A DNA stretch of 64,000 nucleotides, taken from positions 12,948,336 to 13,012,335 of the forward strand of contig CM040091.1 of NCBI GenBank assembly GCA_022496805.1. The letters are read 5' to 3'. The DNA is from Pohlia nutans (lineage: Eukaryota; Streptophyta; Bryopsida; Bryales; Mniaceae). The translations under genes were made by a program, and so were the position numbers. Shown here piece after piece: positions 13,001 through 25,800 of this stretch. The notes beneath the pieces are model-generated. The model searched no databases. It saw only the letters and a list, made by a program, of their open reading frames with translations, and had not been told where the DNA came from. The first letter of the stretch is position 1. The number at the start of each line of letters is the position of its first letter.

Positions 13001-13990
13001 ACTCGCGTCAAGGAAGTTGCATTGAATAAGACAAAAGCAGAATGTATCATCCGTTGGTATGTGGTGTTGATGAGATAGATAAATCCTAAAAACGAACAAA
13101 ATTTATAAGCGTAACTACTATAACCTAGTAAGTACTGCATCCACCTGAAATGCTGAGTGTAGTGTTCCACGAATGACATCTCCAGGTTAATGTGAGAATT
13201 TGCAATAGCATTGAAGATTTAGGAACCTTTAAATGAGGTAGTAGATTGTGTGAGGACATCCCAAGTTTAGTATATGTAGGCAAATGAAATTGGGAGAATA
13301 GAGCAGTACATTAAATGCTTCAGTGAAAGCTATATGAGAGGTTGCAAATGTAGCAGAGAGCGAATAAACTTTTGGATACGATGTACTATAAAGAAGTGAA
13401 ACACAGTCCGATTTGCAGTTAACATTTTTCCAGAAATGTCACCCCGACCAAATTTTGAAAAGGAGATATATACAGAATGTTGGAATGGGTCTGATTCGTG
13501 CAGGATGGCAAAATGCGTGCACTAATCATTGTATGCATGGAAGTATGTGCGGGGTTTGATCAAGCGGTCAGTTACGAAGAAGATTGATAGGAGAAACTAC
13601 AGAAAGAGACTATGCTTGCAGAGGATTCGTGTACCATGAGTGCTGTAGCATATAGCAGTGAACGTCACGTAGATGCAGATGCAAGTATATTAAGTATAAG
13701 TCATGTGAAATCGGAAGATAGAAAGACAGGCCCAATATGGAAACGCGTGCACAATACTCTCTGAAGTGGAGGTCTTTCATTCAGGTACCAACAGACGGAG
13801 ATGATGAAGCATGAACAGTGGGTGTGATTGGAGGTTAACAGAGACATCAGAACCACCGGATTAAAATCACAGAGACGCACTAGAGCTTGTAATTCACTTC
13901 TATTTACTGGTGTAAATTCGAATGGAAAAAGTATTATATATTTTTACAGACCACTCACTGCATTACATGTATGCAAGGTGTGCTTAAAAT
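10088..13990. other. Non-coding or heavily decayed transposon tail
   Basis: No long protein-like frame. Two exon-like pieces lie on the plus strand: a frame around 11150-11295 ending at a possible donor, and an acidic piece at 11958-12010 (HDDFDKDFDN) between a CAAG acceptor and GTGAGT. The 9845-10087 exon ends in TAG immediately followed by GTAAGT, so the upstream gene may once have continued here. I found no transposon right terminus. Confidence 0.35.
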
Positions 13991-14389
13991 CCGGCTGTAA
14001 CCACTAGTACGGTTAAACACGTCCACCAATCCCAAGCGTCAGAAAACCGCTTTCCCATACGGCGATTTATTTGCAACCGTAGATTCCGTCAAATTTAGAA
14101 TTACAAAAGTGACAATTTTCGTAACTTCTGGGAGTGTTGGTAAATAAAATCAGTAAAAAGCATGATGTTAATCGTTGCAAGTGCGTTTTACTCTTTCAAA
14201 AGGAAGTGACGTGGCAAAACGGTGCCAACTGTAATTTTTTGAAATAAAGAATTGTCCGAGTTGGCGCGCCACGGAGGATGCAGAAGCCAGCCAAAATGAC
14301 CGCTCCAACAGATGTGTCGCAACAGATTGCTGTTGCAAAATGACCCCCTCAACGCGTCCGCGGGCACAGAAACCTTCAACTGATTTCTG

Positions 14390-16764
14390 TTACATTTCTG
14401 TCACAGCGGTCACAGTTTCTCCAGTAGTGTCACCCTCTTCTTGTGTTTTGATGAGCGCAGGGAAGCTCGTTTGCTGGAACACCCATTGGAGTACTTCATG
14501 GGACTCCTTTGCAACCTCAAAGCATGCTACAGGCCAGATTTTTGTTTCAGATTGGACTGAAAAATACCTGTCATCACTCTTTTGTATGCTGGTGTCTAAC
14601 GCACAATTCATTAGTATCAAACTCACCCTTTCAAATTTCCTCCCATGTACAATCTCTGCTTCGTCCATCTTCAAGACAAATACCGAAGGCTTGTTTCCAA
14701 CTTCTGCACATTTGGTTAGTTTCCAACGGTCTCTATAAAGGAAGTAATAACATTATCTAATGTGTTTCCATCATACTTGCATGGCATTTTAAAATCAAAG
14801 AGTATTCACCTTCGGTGGTGAATCCGTACAGCTTCACCATAGTCCTTTGCACAACTTCAATGTCAACAAACAAATTATTCTTGGATGTTAGAACAACTCT
14901 TGATATGTCTGGTTTTTTCTTTTTTTCTCTTCCGGTGGTGACTGCAGCATGCGTTTCTAACTCCAACGTACTTTCAAGGTGGTAATACTCACCAACAAGA
15001 TCCTTCAACTTCAAATTTAGTTCTCTTTGCAACAAACTAACTTGCTCAGCACAAGTCCATTTCAAACGAGCAATTAGTTTGAAACAAGCGGATACTTTGT
15101 TCCCAACAAGGCTTCATAGAATTTATGGATTTTTTAAGCAAAGACCTGTTGGTAACAGATTTGACTTTTGACATGAAGTTGTTAAAGAAGTGTTATAAGT
15201 ACTAGCATGTTGCAAGCATTCTATATATGTTGGCAATAAGTGCGACTTCTTATCTTTCCTTGGAAACAAGTGCTAGATGTTCCAAGCAAACATCTGTTGG
15301 CAACACGAGTGAGTTACCATGTGAAGTTGGAACGGCGGTCCAGCATGGCTGGCATAAACCAAGGGCAACACCCTGTTGGCAATTGATTGATCCATCCAAC
15401 CATTGGTGGAAACGAGTGCAACAAATGCCTACTGTTCCAAGCAATCGTCTGTGGACAACAATGTTGGTTGACTCCATTGCGTTGGAATTAAATGCAACAG
15501 TTGGTAGCATTTTCCAAGGGAAACGCTTTGTTTGCGACAAGTGTGACCAACAAGTAATGGAGTCTAAGTGTTTCTAACATGGCATATACATAATTCATGG
15601 AATGGTTTTCAACATGTAGGTACCTTGTGTGGATTCGGAAGGAATGTTGGCTTCAAGCGCTTGTCAACAAGCTGCACTCGCCCTTTGATTGTCTTAAAGA
15701 TCTCACCGTATCCTTTGTGCAATACTCCAGTCATGTCACATGCTGCAAGTATTGCTTCTGATCCCAACTCCTCCCCAATTTTATCAAGGTAGTAGTTAGT
15801 CATGCTAGTTGCAGCATCACTGTTTTGTGAACTTGAGATAAACGCTAATGTCTCTCCTTTCTACAATAGTTGTCCAATCGCCTGCCTAGTCTCATTTTGG
15901 GTATCCTTGTCCCCACACAGCCGTTTCCTTTTACACGTTATGCTTCCAGCTTGTATGTTTCCAACATCCTCCGGGTGCAACAAACGCCGAATCTTGGCTA
16001 TACGAGCCCTGCAGCGCCACCAGTCTTGGCTAAATCAACGAGACACTTGGATGCTCTACGTTGTGGTCTTACAAGAGTATTCACAATCCGTTCCACCTTC
16101 CTCTGCATCTTTAGTAAGGCCTTTCTTGCTGCCATGAGTTCCTGCTCCAATCGCAACAACTCTTGATCAACAACTTCTCGTCCATGTTCTTTGGCAATGA
16201 GAAGGTTGATTTCAAAACCATCTTCAGTCCTTTGCAACTCTTCTTCAAGTGCTACACATCTCTACTTGAATAAGTCGGATTCCCTCTTCAATGTTGCAAT
16301 CTCTTCTGCACCCTGTACCCAACTACTGTTGGCAACATCCAGTTCCTTTATTAGCAACGTGATAGATTCCTGCAATTCCAGTGTTTTTCGAAGAAAATGC
16401 GCTTGTGTCTCTTCTAATTGCTGTTGGAAGCCCTTCACTTGATCACATGCAGTTACGAGGTGATTACAATACTCAAGGAGTCCAGAATTACCATGACACA
16501 GAAATTCTAAGTAGCTCTTCAAAGTTTGAAACGGTGGTGGCTTTCCCGTGAGAGGATCTGCTGGATACAAGTTGCTATCTAGCCATAAATCAATGTTGGT
16601 TGCTCCAGAATCCCTCAATCCCTCAATGCTGGAAACTCCAATCTAGACCGTTGTGTATCAATTCGAACACCCTTCTTGACAACATGTGCAAATCTATTCT
16701 CTAACACTACAGCTGCTGTATATGAACTTCCCTTTTCTATGTTGGTGATATCTTGCAGTGCCAT
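14390..16764 (-). pseudogene. Decayed coiled-coil protein gene of the unrecognised element
   Basis: Read on the minus strand, a start at 16764 (MALQDITNIEKGSSY...) leads into a long helical region with coiled-coil character (QQQLEETQAHFLRKTLELQE; LLRLEQELMAARKALLKMQ). A segment follows at 15612-15863 (LDKIGEELGSEAILAACD...FLPNPHK) that ends at a possible GTACCT donor. Further exons lie at about 14757-15065 and 14390-14735. Breaks include an 8-bp tandem duplication (CCCTCAAT twice, plus strand 16612-16627) that shifts the frame, and in-frame TAGs at 16264-16262 and 15863-15861, with another at 16000-15998. Removing one 8-bp copy restores the frame. I do not recognise the family. The conserved blocks look like a transposon-borne protein, not a host gene. 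Confidence 0.5.
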
Positions 16765-16994
16765 ATTCCTAGACATGCGCAAACCACGTGCAAAACTACA
16801 GCAAAACTATGTTCAGTGAGAAAATACACGTGACTGTTTGAAACACACGAAGGTGGCAACAGGCTAAACTCGCAAGGTCAATATGGCCAGGTCATCTGGC
16901 GGGAAAAGATGCCAAGAGTACAAGGTGACCATCCGAGTTGTTACCAACCGTACAAATAGTGATGGCAGCATCTCCACGTGGAAACAAGGTCAAC

Positions 16995-17045
16995 GTTGGA
17001 ACTCCCGCCATGTTGGAACTCTCGCCACGTTGGAACTCCCCCCGT
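16995..17045. repeat. Subterminal repeat cluster, 17-bp period
   Basis: The motif GTTGGAACTC(C/T)CGCCA starts at 16995, 17012 and 17029, exactly 17 bp apart. It lies just upstream of the coiled-coil gene and is a plausible protein-binding array at the end of the element. Confidence 0.6.
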
Positions 17046-17238
17046 CCTCGTGTACAACGCAAGTACCATCATGTCAAACACTGGTTTCTAGTTTATAGCA
17101 AGTTAAACTAGGTTTATTTGTGATATTTTACGTATTTTGGTACTTGTGGGGTTGCATAAAATATTCGGCTCGATATTCTATTTTAAGCAGGTGCTCATTA
17201 CAGTTACGAATAGAAGTACATGTTGGACACGTACGGTC

Positions 17239-17320
17239 GTTGCCACCTCGGCCTGTAGGTTGCCAACTGGGCCCACGACGTTGCCACATCGGCCCATCAC
17301 GGTGCCAACTCGGCCATGGC
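17239..17320. repeat. Subterminal repeat cluster, 20-21-bp period
   Basis: Four copies of G(T/G)TGCCA(A/C)(C/A)T(C/G)GGCC begin at 17239, 17259, 17280 and 17301. The 20-21-bp spacing is two helical turns, which would place the motifs on one face of DNA. The motif is related to the 17-bp cluster and to GTGCCAACTG near 14222 on the other side of the element. Confidence 0.6.
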
Positions 17321-17345
17321 TCCAGGTTCTGATTGGCTTGCGGAA

Positions 17346-17694
17346 CTAATTGCAACTTGCAGCAGGTACCATAAATGTGCAATATATGCCATTTTTGGAA
17401 ACAATTAATTCATTTCCAAACCAAAAGTACTAGCCACGAAAAACTCCAAATTTTCTCTAATGCAAGTCAAGAGCCACCCAACCATGGGGGCTATTCATGA
17501 ACAATGGTTGTGAAAAGTTTTAATTATAGAGAGGAAACTCCTCTTCAACCTCCCTCCAATTTTTGGTTAACTCAAATGCTCATGTTAACCCTTAAAGGAC
17601 ATGGGCTTAAATCAATATTTTCACCCTAAGGGCATTCATACCAAAGTTGCTCACATATTGTGATAAGGCATAAAAAATTTGAAAAAAGAGTTTA
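17346..17694. other. AT-rich spacer with one TTAA-CCCTTAAAGGAC motif
   Basis: No gene is visible. TTAA followed by CCCTTAAAGGAC at 17585-17600 matches the ends of the TTAA element family seen elsewhere in the window, but a right end could not be placed, so it may be a solo end. Confidence 0.35.
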
Positions 17695-18340
17695 ATGACA
17701 TGATCATGACGGGGCGGAGGTGAATCGGGTTGGTGGGATCAGGCCGGGTCGGTGGGGATGGACTAGGTCGGCGAGGTCGGGCCGGGTCGGTGGGATCAAC
17801 CAGGGCTAACACATTACCGGCGGATTTGTTTACATTAATATATGTATTAATATATATTAGTTACGTTTACACGAAAATAAACATAAAATAAACACTCTGA
17901 ACGAGATGATTTTACACAAAGTTTTCAGTCATTACTCATCAATAAGCCTCAATCAAAGAATTTTAATTCAAAAAATTGAATATCATGTGTGACTAATGTC
18001 ACCAACCTATCATGTGTGAATAAAGGTTAGTGACGTTGGTGACAAATGATATTTAAGTATTCAAAATAAAACTCCTCAGTTGAGGTTTATTGATGTGTAA
18101 TGACCACAACCTTTGTGTAAAATCATCTTGGATTTTAATAAACGTTTTTGAGATTTTCATATTCTCATTTGAATAAATATACAAATGTGTAGAAATAAAA
18201 TTAATGAAGTATGATGTGCATTTTATGAGAGATTCAAAAACATTATCCACCAACCTGGCTAACCCGATCCCCGCCAACCCAGCCCGACCCTACCAAGCCC
18301 CGTTCCCGGCCTCGCTGCTAAAACAAGCCCACGCACATGC
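17695..18340. repeat. Large foldback (inverted-repeat) element
   Basis: The arms are complementary around a centre near 18022. Inner parts are GTCACCAACCT versus its complement GGTT..GTGAC/GTTGGTGAC. Next is AATAAGCCTCAA versus the complement of TTGAGGTTTATT, then GATGATTTTACACAAAG (17904-17920) versus CTTTGTGTAAAATCATC (18112-18128). The outer ends are C+G-rich: the left has GGGTCGGT-type repeats at 17707-17800, the right the complementary CCCGACCC/CCAACCC at 18250-18310. Arms are about 300 bp with small mismatches. No coding sequence. It is a MITE-like or foldback transposon; transcripts would form a long hairpin. Confidence 0.75.
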
Positions 18341-19142
18341 CCAACTTATGCCGACTGGCCCGAAATTAGTTGCCCCAAAATATGCCTCACTTTCCCAACG
18401 TACTCTTTCAATCACCGTGAGCTTCATTGTTCATCAAATTAGGCCCAATTTCCGAAGCACCACTCTTTATATTTTTTGGTTGAGAAAAAAGTAAATATTT
18501 CTCCTATATTCCTTCGAAGCTAAGCATGAGGGGGTTAGTCGTCAGAGTGTCCACAAAGTGAACGACTAACATATTCAAATCCTTCTCACGTTTTCATTAA
18601 TGTTTGGATGAAAGTCATCCAATTTCTTGGAGATTCTTCATCAAGTTGTTGTCCTTTCTAACGGTTGGATTTAGTCATACTTGGTTACGTATTTTCCTAA
18701 AATTACAAATGTAGAAGTTGACCAAGCCAAAATTGCTTTGACTGTAGTTCAAAAGTGGCCTTGCAAAAATGAGGTCATAGATTTAAGAAACACAAAAATT
18801 TCAAAGAATCACCACGTTTAAGAGTATCTCATTTCAAACTCATTTCTACAAATCTTATCGAAAAAATATTAAAATTTTGTTTGTATTCAAATTTAGAAGG
18901 AATTTTTAATCTAACTTTCGAATTTTATATATTAAATATTGGTAATAGTATTAGTGAATCAAACCGTATGGATGGAATCTAAAATTCAAAATCTAGAACT
19001 TTAATTTGTATCCCAATTCCAAAATATTCTTCTAAATAGTACTTTATAATGATTTTTCTTGAATAGTCAATTCTAGAGACACCCTGGTACGTTCATGGGT
19101 TTAGAGTTAACATTTTATTGTCCAAATTCACCACTGATTTAA
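18341..19142. other. AT-rich intergenic sequence
   Basis: No gene seen. The sequence is AT-rich, with no reading frame of useful length and no repeat I could pair. Confidence 0.4.
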
Positions 19143-19697
19143 CCCCTAAACGTCCACGCATCCAATTATTGGATGTTTGTTGGTCAAACCCAATTTCGAT
19201 CTCGAAGGTGATTTCTTTTGCTACTACACTCAACAGAGAAAATGAAGTCTATTAAGTCTAGTTTGCACTCCACTTTTCAAATCTTAAAAATTTCATGGAT
19301 TGAGTAAATTATTTCTTTTGCAAGCTTTATAGCTCAAGCTCTGAATACACTACATGGGATGTTTACTTTTCGAATTTCAAAATTTAACTAGTTTTTTCTT
19401 TTTGGAAAACATATCAATGATATCATGTGATTCTCCATTGTGATTTGCATCTCATCCAAAAATCAATCAATTTTTTGAAGTCTTTTTGTACTTAAAATGA
19501 ATTTGTGAAGCATTTGACTTAAAAACTTGTAAAAAAATCATGTTAAATCAAAAAAATCTGAAAATTTCAGGACTTATAGGAAACACTTAATTTCATACAC
19601 GAAAATATTACAAAATATACTTTCATTATTCTTCAAGGCTTAATTCTGTATAATTCTGTAGTTTGACTTTTCCAGAAAGGACTGGTACGTTTAAGGG
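19143..19697. mobile_element. TTAA-flanked MITE, CCCYTAAACGT ends
   Basis: Borders read TTAA|CCCCTAAACGT on the left (TTAA at 19139-19142) and ACGTTTAAGGG|TTAA on the right (TTAA at 19698-19701). The inner 555 bp is AT-rich and non-coding. The ends are inverted copies and match other elements in this window that use TTAA plus CCC(C/T)TAAA. Confidence 0.65.
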
Positions 19698-19858
19698 TTA
19701 AAGATGAGTTATGAAATGTTTGATGAATCACAAAAATGGAGTTGATATATCAAATTTTTTTGTAAATTTTAATCCTTACAAAGTGGGTTGTGTACATTAG
19801 ATGAAATTCAAATGTGACGAAATGCCGAATTCCCAACAATCATTGAAAAAATTAATGT

Positions 19859-22800
19859 TCAAGAGTACCACATGCTACACAACACCCCTAAATCATTCCC
19901 TCCTGTGAGCTTCAAAGCAGAGCCGTACATCCGTTTCAGTGTCTCAACGTCATGGGCCTTGGATAGACCACTACTCCCATTATTCATTTCACCACTCTGC
20001 TTTCGAGCTCTGCTTTGGGCACCACTTGGTTTTGAGGCCGACAATGCGGCTCCGAGCATGGTCTTGAGAAGCCTCTGGAGCTGCAACGTGAAAGCAGCTG
20101 AGATGTCTGGCGTCACGTGGCACGTGCTTTCATTGAATTTCACAGCTCGACAACCTTCCAGAAGATGTACCAGCGCTAGCTCCAGCCCCTGGAGAGACAC
20201 GTCAGCACGGCAGTATTTAGTACCATAAAGCACATTGTAGAGTTTTACAGGAGGTGACCCTCCTGCACAGTAAACTTGCATATACGGTTTGAACATTTAA
20301 GGTAGAGAGCTCCAAAACCAACAGGATTTTAATTCCAAGAGAATGTAGACCATGCATTTATTTTAGAACACAAATCTAAGCACATCAAAGCGCTCTTATT
20401 GAATGTTGACCAAAATGATAAGCTATCTACGGCTTACCTAAATCTATTTAGGTTTTAGGATGATTCTTGTGCCTATATTCTCTTCGAATTAGAACCCCTG
20501 TTGGTTTTGGAGCCCTTTAGCTTACAATGCAAGTACCATCCAAATATGTTCTTTGTAAGTAATGAGATCCTTCTAACTAACTCGTGGTTAAAGGGTAGTT
20601 TAGGCTCGTGATTGGGACCCTGAACAATACAGAACTTATTCATAAGGTATACAAATAATACATATTTTAGTGCATTATAATCCTCTCGACAATGGGCTGA
20701 AAGCCACAGGAATGGGTTTGCTCCCCTAACATAACGTCCTACTTATCAAAATGAAGGGCCTGCAAAATGAAGGACCAGGTTCAGTGTGTGCTTACCACAT
20801 TCGCATGGGACACGGGTGCCACAGCCAAGCACAGGGCGGACCGTTCCATCAATATCTGCAGAAACATATCCGGATGAGTGTTGGCATGGTAGTACTCCAA
20901 TGCTTTCTGCCAGTAGCGATCGGCCATAGACGCGAGTCGCTTGGCTCCCTGCGACCGCGTGTCTTGTTTCTGGACGTTGGACTCTTCGGCTTGCAGCACA
21001 GCCATTGCAAACAAGCAGCTGTCTCTTTGTTGACAGCCCAGTTGGAACTGCGCGTACGCAGCTTCCTGTGCACGCAGCGTACCCAGCGATTCATACAACA
21101 CCAGCGCCTTCGAGATCGCCTCTTTGGCGGAGATCCCTGCTTTTCTCTCATAGTCCAGCTCATTCCCTGCCCTCGGCTCGCGATTCGTGTTCAAGAACTT
21201 GTCCTCTCTTGCAAGCAACATCCCGAGTTTCAGATAAGTGTGTGCCAATTGTGTGTACACCTCGTTACACAGCCCCCGCATGGTGCGCTCCACTCCATCT
21301 CCCCATGCCAGGAGCTCCTTCCTGCCTTCGCCGTAAAACTCCAGAGCCTCTTGATACAGAAACCGTGCCTCGCCCACTGTTTTCAGGAACGCGTAGTAGA
21401 AGTGAGGGAGCTGGCATCCTTCCCAACTCGACAGCTGAGATGCAAAAACCTCGGCCGCGGCTCGTCGGCCGTGAGCCAGGTTGCAATAAACTAAGACGAT
21501 GTTGGGCAGGTCTTTCACTGCACGGAATGCAACAACGGCTGTTTCAAACGCCGCCTCCGCAGATTTCACGTTGCCTTGCGCAAGCCGCCTCCGACCGAGC
21601 TCATTGCAAGCCCAGCCCTTCTTTCGGAGCGCACTTTCATAGTCTCGCAAATGAATGGAATCTGCAAAAGCATCCACTGCAGCGGAGTAGCACTCCGAAG
21701 CAGCTGAGAGATTCTTTTCCCAGTCGTTCACAACTGGCCTTCTCAGGTAAGTGAATATGTCCGGGCTCTTTTCAATAATCGTTTCGGGTTTCGTGACTTT
21801 CGCAATGGCGGTTTCTGAGCTGTTGTTGTCCCTTTCGATGTCGTTTTTGCTACTGCTCTTTTTGACGTGCTTCCGTGCATACTTGCCTGAATAAGAAAAG
21901 CTACTGCTGGCAGAAATGCCACTGCTCGCGCGATCACTCTGGCAGCTACAACTTGTCAGGCTGCAGATCTCACAGTTCCCTTGAAACTGCCCCACTTTCT
22001 TCTTCAACCTCTTCACCTCCTTCATGACTTCTTGCGCCATTTTCAGCTCCTCGACCTCTTGATGTTTAACGACGTCCGAGTCACCCAAAGAGCGCTGCAC
22101 CTCCGCAAACACGTCTCCCACAAGACCCCAAACTTGGCCCCAAAACAATCCTTTGTGCACCTCTGATGACGCCTTGGATGAATCCTCCCTTTCTTTGTCC
22201 GGCCGAGGAGCGGACCCGCGCGCCAGACAGGCTAATTCAGCAGCTTTGAGGGTGCGACTGAACTGGCCATCTTCCTTATACGCTTGCGCGAGAGTGAGAT
22301 ACGACTCTCCCAACAACAGCAGAAGTTGCCACAGCTTCTCGTCCATTCCAACTCCCACTTCAATATCGCGGAAGTCACAAATGGCTACACACTCAGGCTC
22401 TCCACACACACATTCTGTGTAATGTGAGTGACTGTTGAGCTTCGGGCCCGGAGCCACTCTCTTCTCTTCAACGTCTTGCAGCTGTCGTTGCCACCTTAAA
22501 GACTTGATGGCCTGCGAGAGATGGTGAACTGCTGCCAGCCGTGCGGACACTGGGTCTGCAAGTGCCTGAACTACATGGGGTACTGGGTCTGAGACTAAGG
22601 ACGACGACGACGACGCTTCGACGACGGATGATGCATTGGCCAGCACAAGATCAGTAGGTGTGGAATTAGCATGTCCGTCATTTGTCACATTACCAGGCAT
22701 GATGTCTCGACAATCCTGAACTTCCGAGCTGTGGATGACAGATTCTGACGCGGAATCCTCCTGCAACCCCCCGGCAGCGGCGGCGTTGGTTTCAATGGAA

Positions 22801-25800
22801 GGAAGCTCCAAGGCAGGTTTTTTCAAGTCCTGTTCCTCATTGTCCTCCAGTAAAAGGGGCTGCAGCATCACTCCCAGTTGCTTGTAACATGCTAGAATCA
22901 GCCTAGCAGCATGTTCATGCGCAGATGCCCGAATAACCTGGCAAATCCATTGTCAAGGTACCCGAGTCAGCAATAATCGTACTCAGAAGAAATAAGTTAT
23001 AAATGTGTATTTTATTAAACAAGCAATGATACACAATTACACAAAATTTGAGAGCACAGATCAGACTTGGTTATGAAACAGGCACAAACCAGGTGTTCCT
23101 GCTCATCCATATACTCCAGGCACTTTCCAAAAAGTTTCGCACATTTCATTCTGTCCGCTGGGTCCTGCAAGATGTAGAGGTGTCTGTTACATATCTATGA
23201 CTTTCTTGGTTCAGGCAAAGCAGAATTGTCATTGAACACCGCTGTTAAAAGGAATTCCGATAACAACCACCGATTAGCAAGTTGAGGAACAAGAATTACC
23301 AGCAAATACACCTACAGAAGTACTAGTAAGTCACCTAAATAAATTTGGAATATCCTACAGAAAATCCGCAAATCCGCAATTGAGGAATGAAGACCGACGT
23401 TTCGTTGAGAGTATAAAACTCTGCTTCTATGTTTTTAGCATCACAATTGGGGGGAAGAAATCAAAACCAGTAGATTCTGTCAGAAGACTAGCAGTTAAGC
23501 AACACAAGAACCATGATATACTTTACCAATACAACTGGGATCCGTTTTGGGCATATTTTCCTCTCCATTAATTTCATCACGGGATATTTCAAGCTTAGTA
23601 AAAAGTAATATGACCTGAAAGTGAGACAGGAGGAACACACCTGAGATCGAGAGAGACGATTCGCAAGGCGATACAAAAGCATTGCCAATGGCAGAGAGTA
23701 GTGACCATTGCTCCTATTTCTTGAAGAAGGCAATGTGCCACACTCCTCGTCCTCCTTGTCACCACAAGTATTTCGTGTTTTTGATATCACGGACAGATCA
23801 AACAACTGCATGAGATCCTCTCCAGCGTTCTTGAAAAGCTGTCATTGAAGCAGCACAATTGTAAATTCCATGTAGAAAAAGGTCCCTTCAAAGTTAAAAC
23901 ACAGAAGAATTGATATATCACAAGACGCAAGATCGCCCTACCCAATAAGTGCCCGGATCTTGTTTGCAATTCTCTTGAAGGAACCGCAGAACAGATGATG
24001 CATTCTGCTGAACCACATGAGGACTGAAAAAGGCAGTGCCGTCCTCGGAAAGCCCCTTGAGAAGAAAAATGTCATCTGTTTTCAGAAGCTCGTAGCCTTG
24101 GACCACTCCGTTGAGATGATAACACACTGCGAGTTCGGGAATACTCGCCATCACATTATCCAGCCAGGCATCCAACCACATCAATGGCGTCACCTGTACA
24201 AAACAGACCATGCAATTTCAACAATAGCACTATAATGGCCGTCTAAGATATGCCGCATGAAACAAAAAGCAGATGAACTCAAATCCTTCTCTTTCACAGC
24301 AACTCAAGGCCTTCTGAACAAGGCTTTTTTTGCTCTACACATCTTCCTTGAATACCTAAGAATTGGAAAGACGACAACAAAAACCGATTCTCATAATTAC
24401 CCCCTAAGTGCCCAATTGGCCGCTGGCTGCTTCCACATCTGAAAAAAGTAATAACAAAATGTACCAACAGAAAGAAGAAATCATACCCTACATTTATGAA
24501 CAAAAAAATCAACGATTTGAAAGTTCCTAGAATCGATTACTCCCTTTGTCCGGAAATAATTGTCCTAGTTTTTAGCATCTAGTTTTTGACCTATGTTTCA
24601 TACTTCAAACGTGAGCCCGATCCACTTCAAACAGGGCGGACAATAAGAGTGACAAAAACTACATACTGGATAGACCTTTTTTCAAATGCTGAGACGGCTT
24701 TTTAAAGCAAAAAAAACACGTTAAAGTTGAATATGCCAAAACTAGGACAGTTATTTCTGGACAGAGGGAGTATTAGCTTCGAAAGTGGAGTTTCAATTTT
24801 TATCTTAGGGTCAACAACCAACCACTGCAGGTTTGGAAGACCTGAGCAATTTGAAATTACACTAACAGTGACATTATCAACATGCACTAAAATCAAGCTC
24901 AAGCACATCAATGCATCTGAAAGAATCCAGGGCATTTTTTTTCATTTTTCATGAAGTGCCAAAGTGGGGATATAAAATGTTATAGTGGTGCTCCATATTT
25001 CAACATTCATCCACATACTGGATAGAAAATATGGCATTAGAAGATATCATATGTCCATATATATTTTTTCATCCACAATCTGACGATTTCATCCAAGATG
25101 TTTTTTTTAATTTGAAGTTTTTTGGCGAAAAACTTCATGGTTTTTGGCCATTTATAGCCAGATTTTTTTTTTTTCTGGTGCAATCTGGCACTATTTCGCC
25201 CAATAAAAATGCCCTGGAAAGAATGAAAGGGGATATGAAAATGAACCTGACGACCAATTTCCATCAGATGTAAGCTGACAGCTGCGTGCTTCTCATTGCT
25301 AAACAGAAGCAAATCGCTTCCCAAAAGCATGCGCAGGTTCTGGAACTGCCAATAGAGAACCCGGAGGAAATTCTCCGATGCAGATTGTCGTGGTGGCATG
25401 TCTGGATCCTTTGGCATGAAGTTGGAGCTTTGTTGCTGCTCACGCATGAATTTGCTATTCTGAAAATCGATGCCTCCTTCACAACCACTCCGGCGACTCA
25501 CCACTCGTTGCTTGCCCCCCTTCCTATTACTCGCCCTTGTTGTTGATGATGCTCTGGATCGTACCTCGTCTTCACTGCAACAGCTTGTGCTCTCTGAGAA
25601 GGAGTCCTCAACCACTTGCCATGGCACGCGCCCCGCGGATTTCAAGCTCCCAAATCCAGGAGGGACTGTTCCTGGTGGTTGTCTCGACGTCGGCGTCCCT
25701 TCTCTACTGTCACAGGTTTTGGGAGAATCTGGACCCTCATCGTGAACTGAATGCTGCACAAACTTTGAAAACAAATTCTTCTCCATTGCCTTGGCTTGGC

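Larger units (their letters stand above)
13991..17345 (-). mobile_element. Unrecognised DNA element with coiled-coil gene and subterminal repeats
   Basis: The boundaries are approximate. The interval holds a decayed minus-strand gene (14390-16764). Both flanks carry repeated short motifs based on GTTGCCAAC/GTTGGAACTC: on the left GTGCCAACTG and GAGTTGGCGCGCC near 14222-14272, on the right two periodic clusters at 16995-17045 and 17239-17320. Clustered subterminal repeats on both sides of a gene are typical of class II transposons whose transposase binds them. I could not find terminal inverted repeats or a target duplication, so the superfamily is unknown. Confidence 0.45.

Noticed and set aside
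20751..21754. Two long plus-strand frames of about 250 codons.
   Set aside because: They lie opposite the G+C-rich 2142-bp EDRF1-like exon, which has strong family matches; these are antisense shadows.
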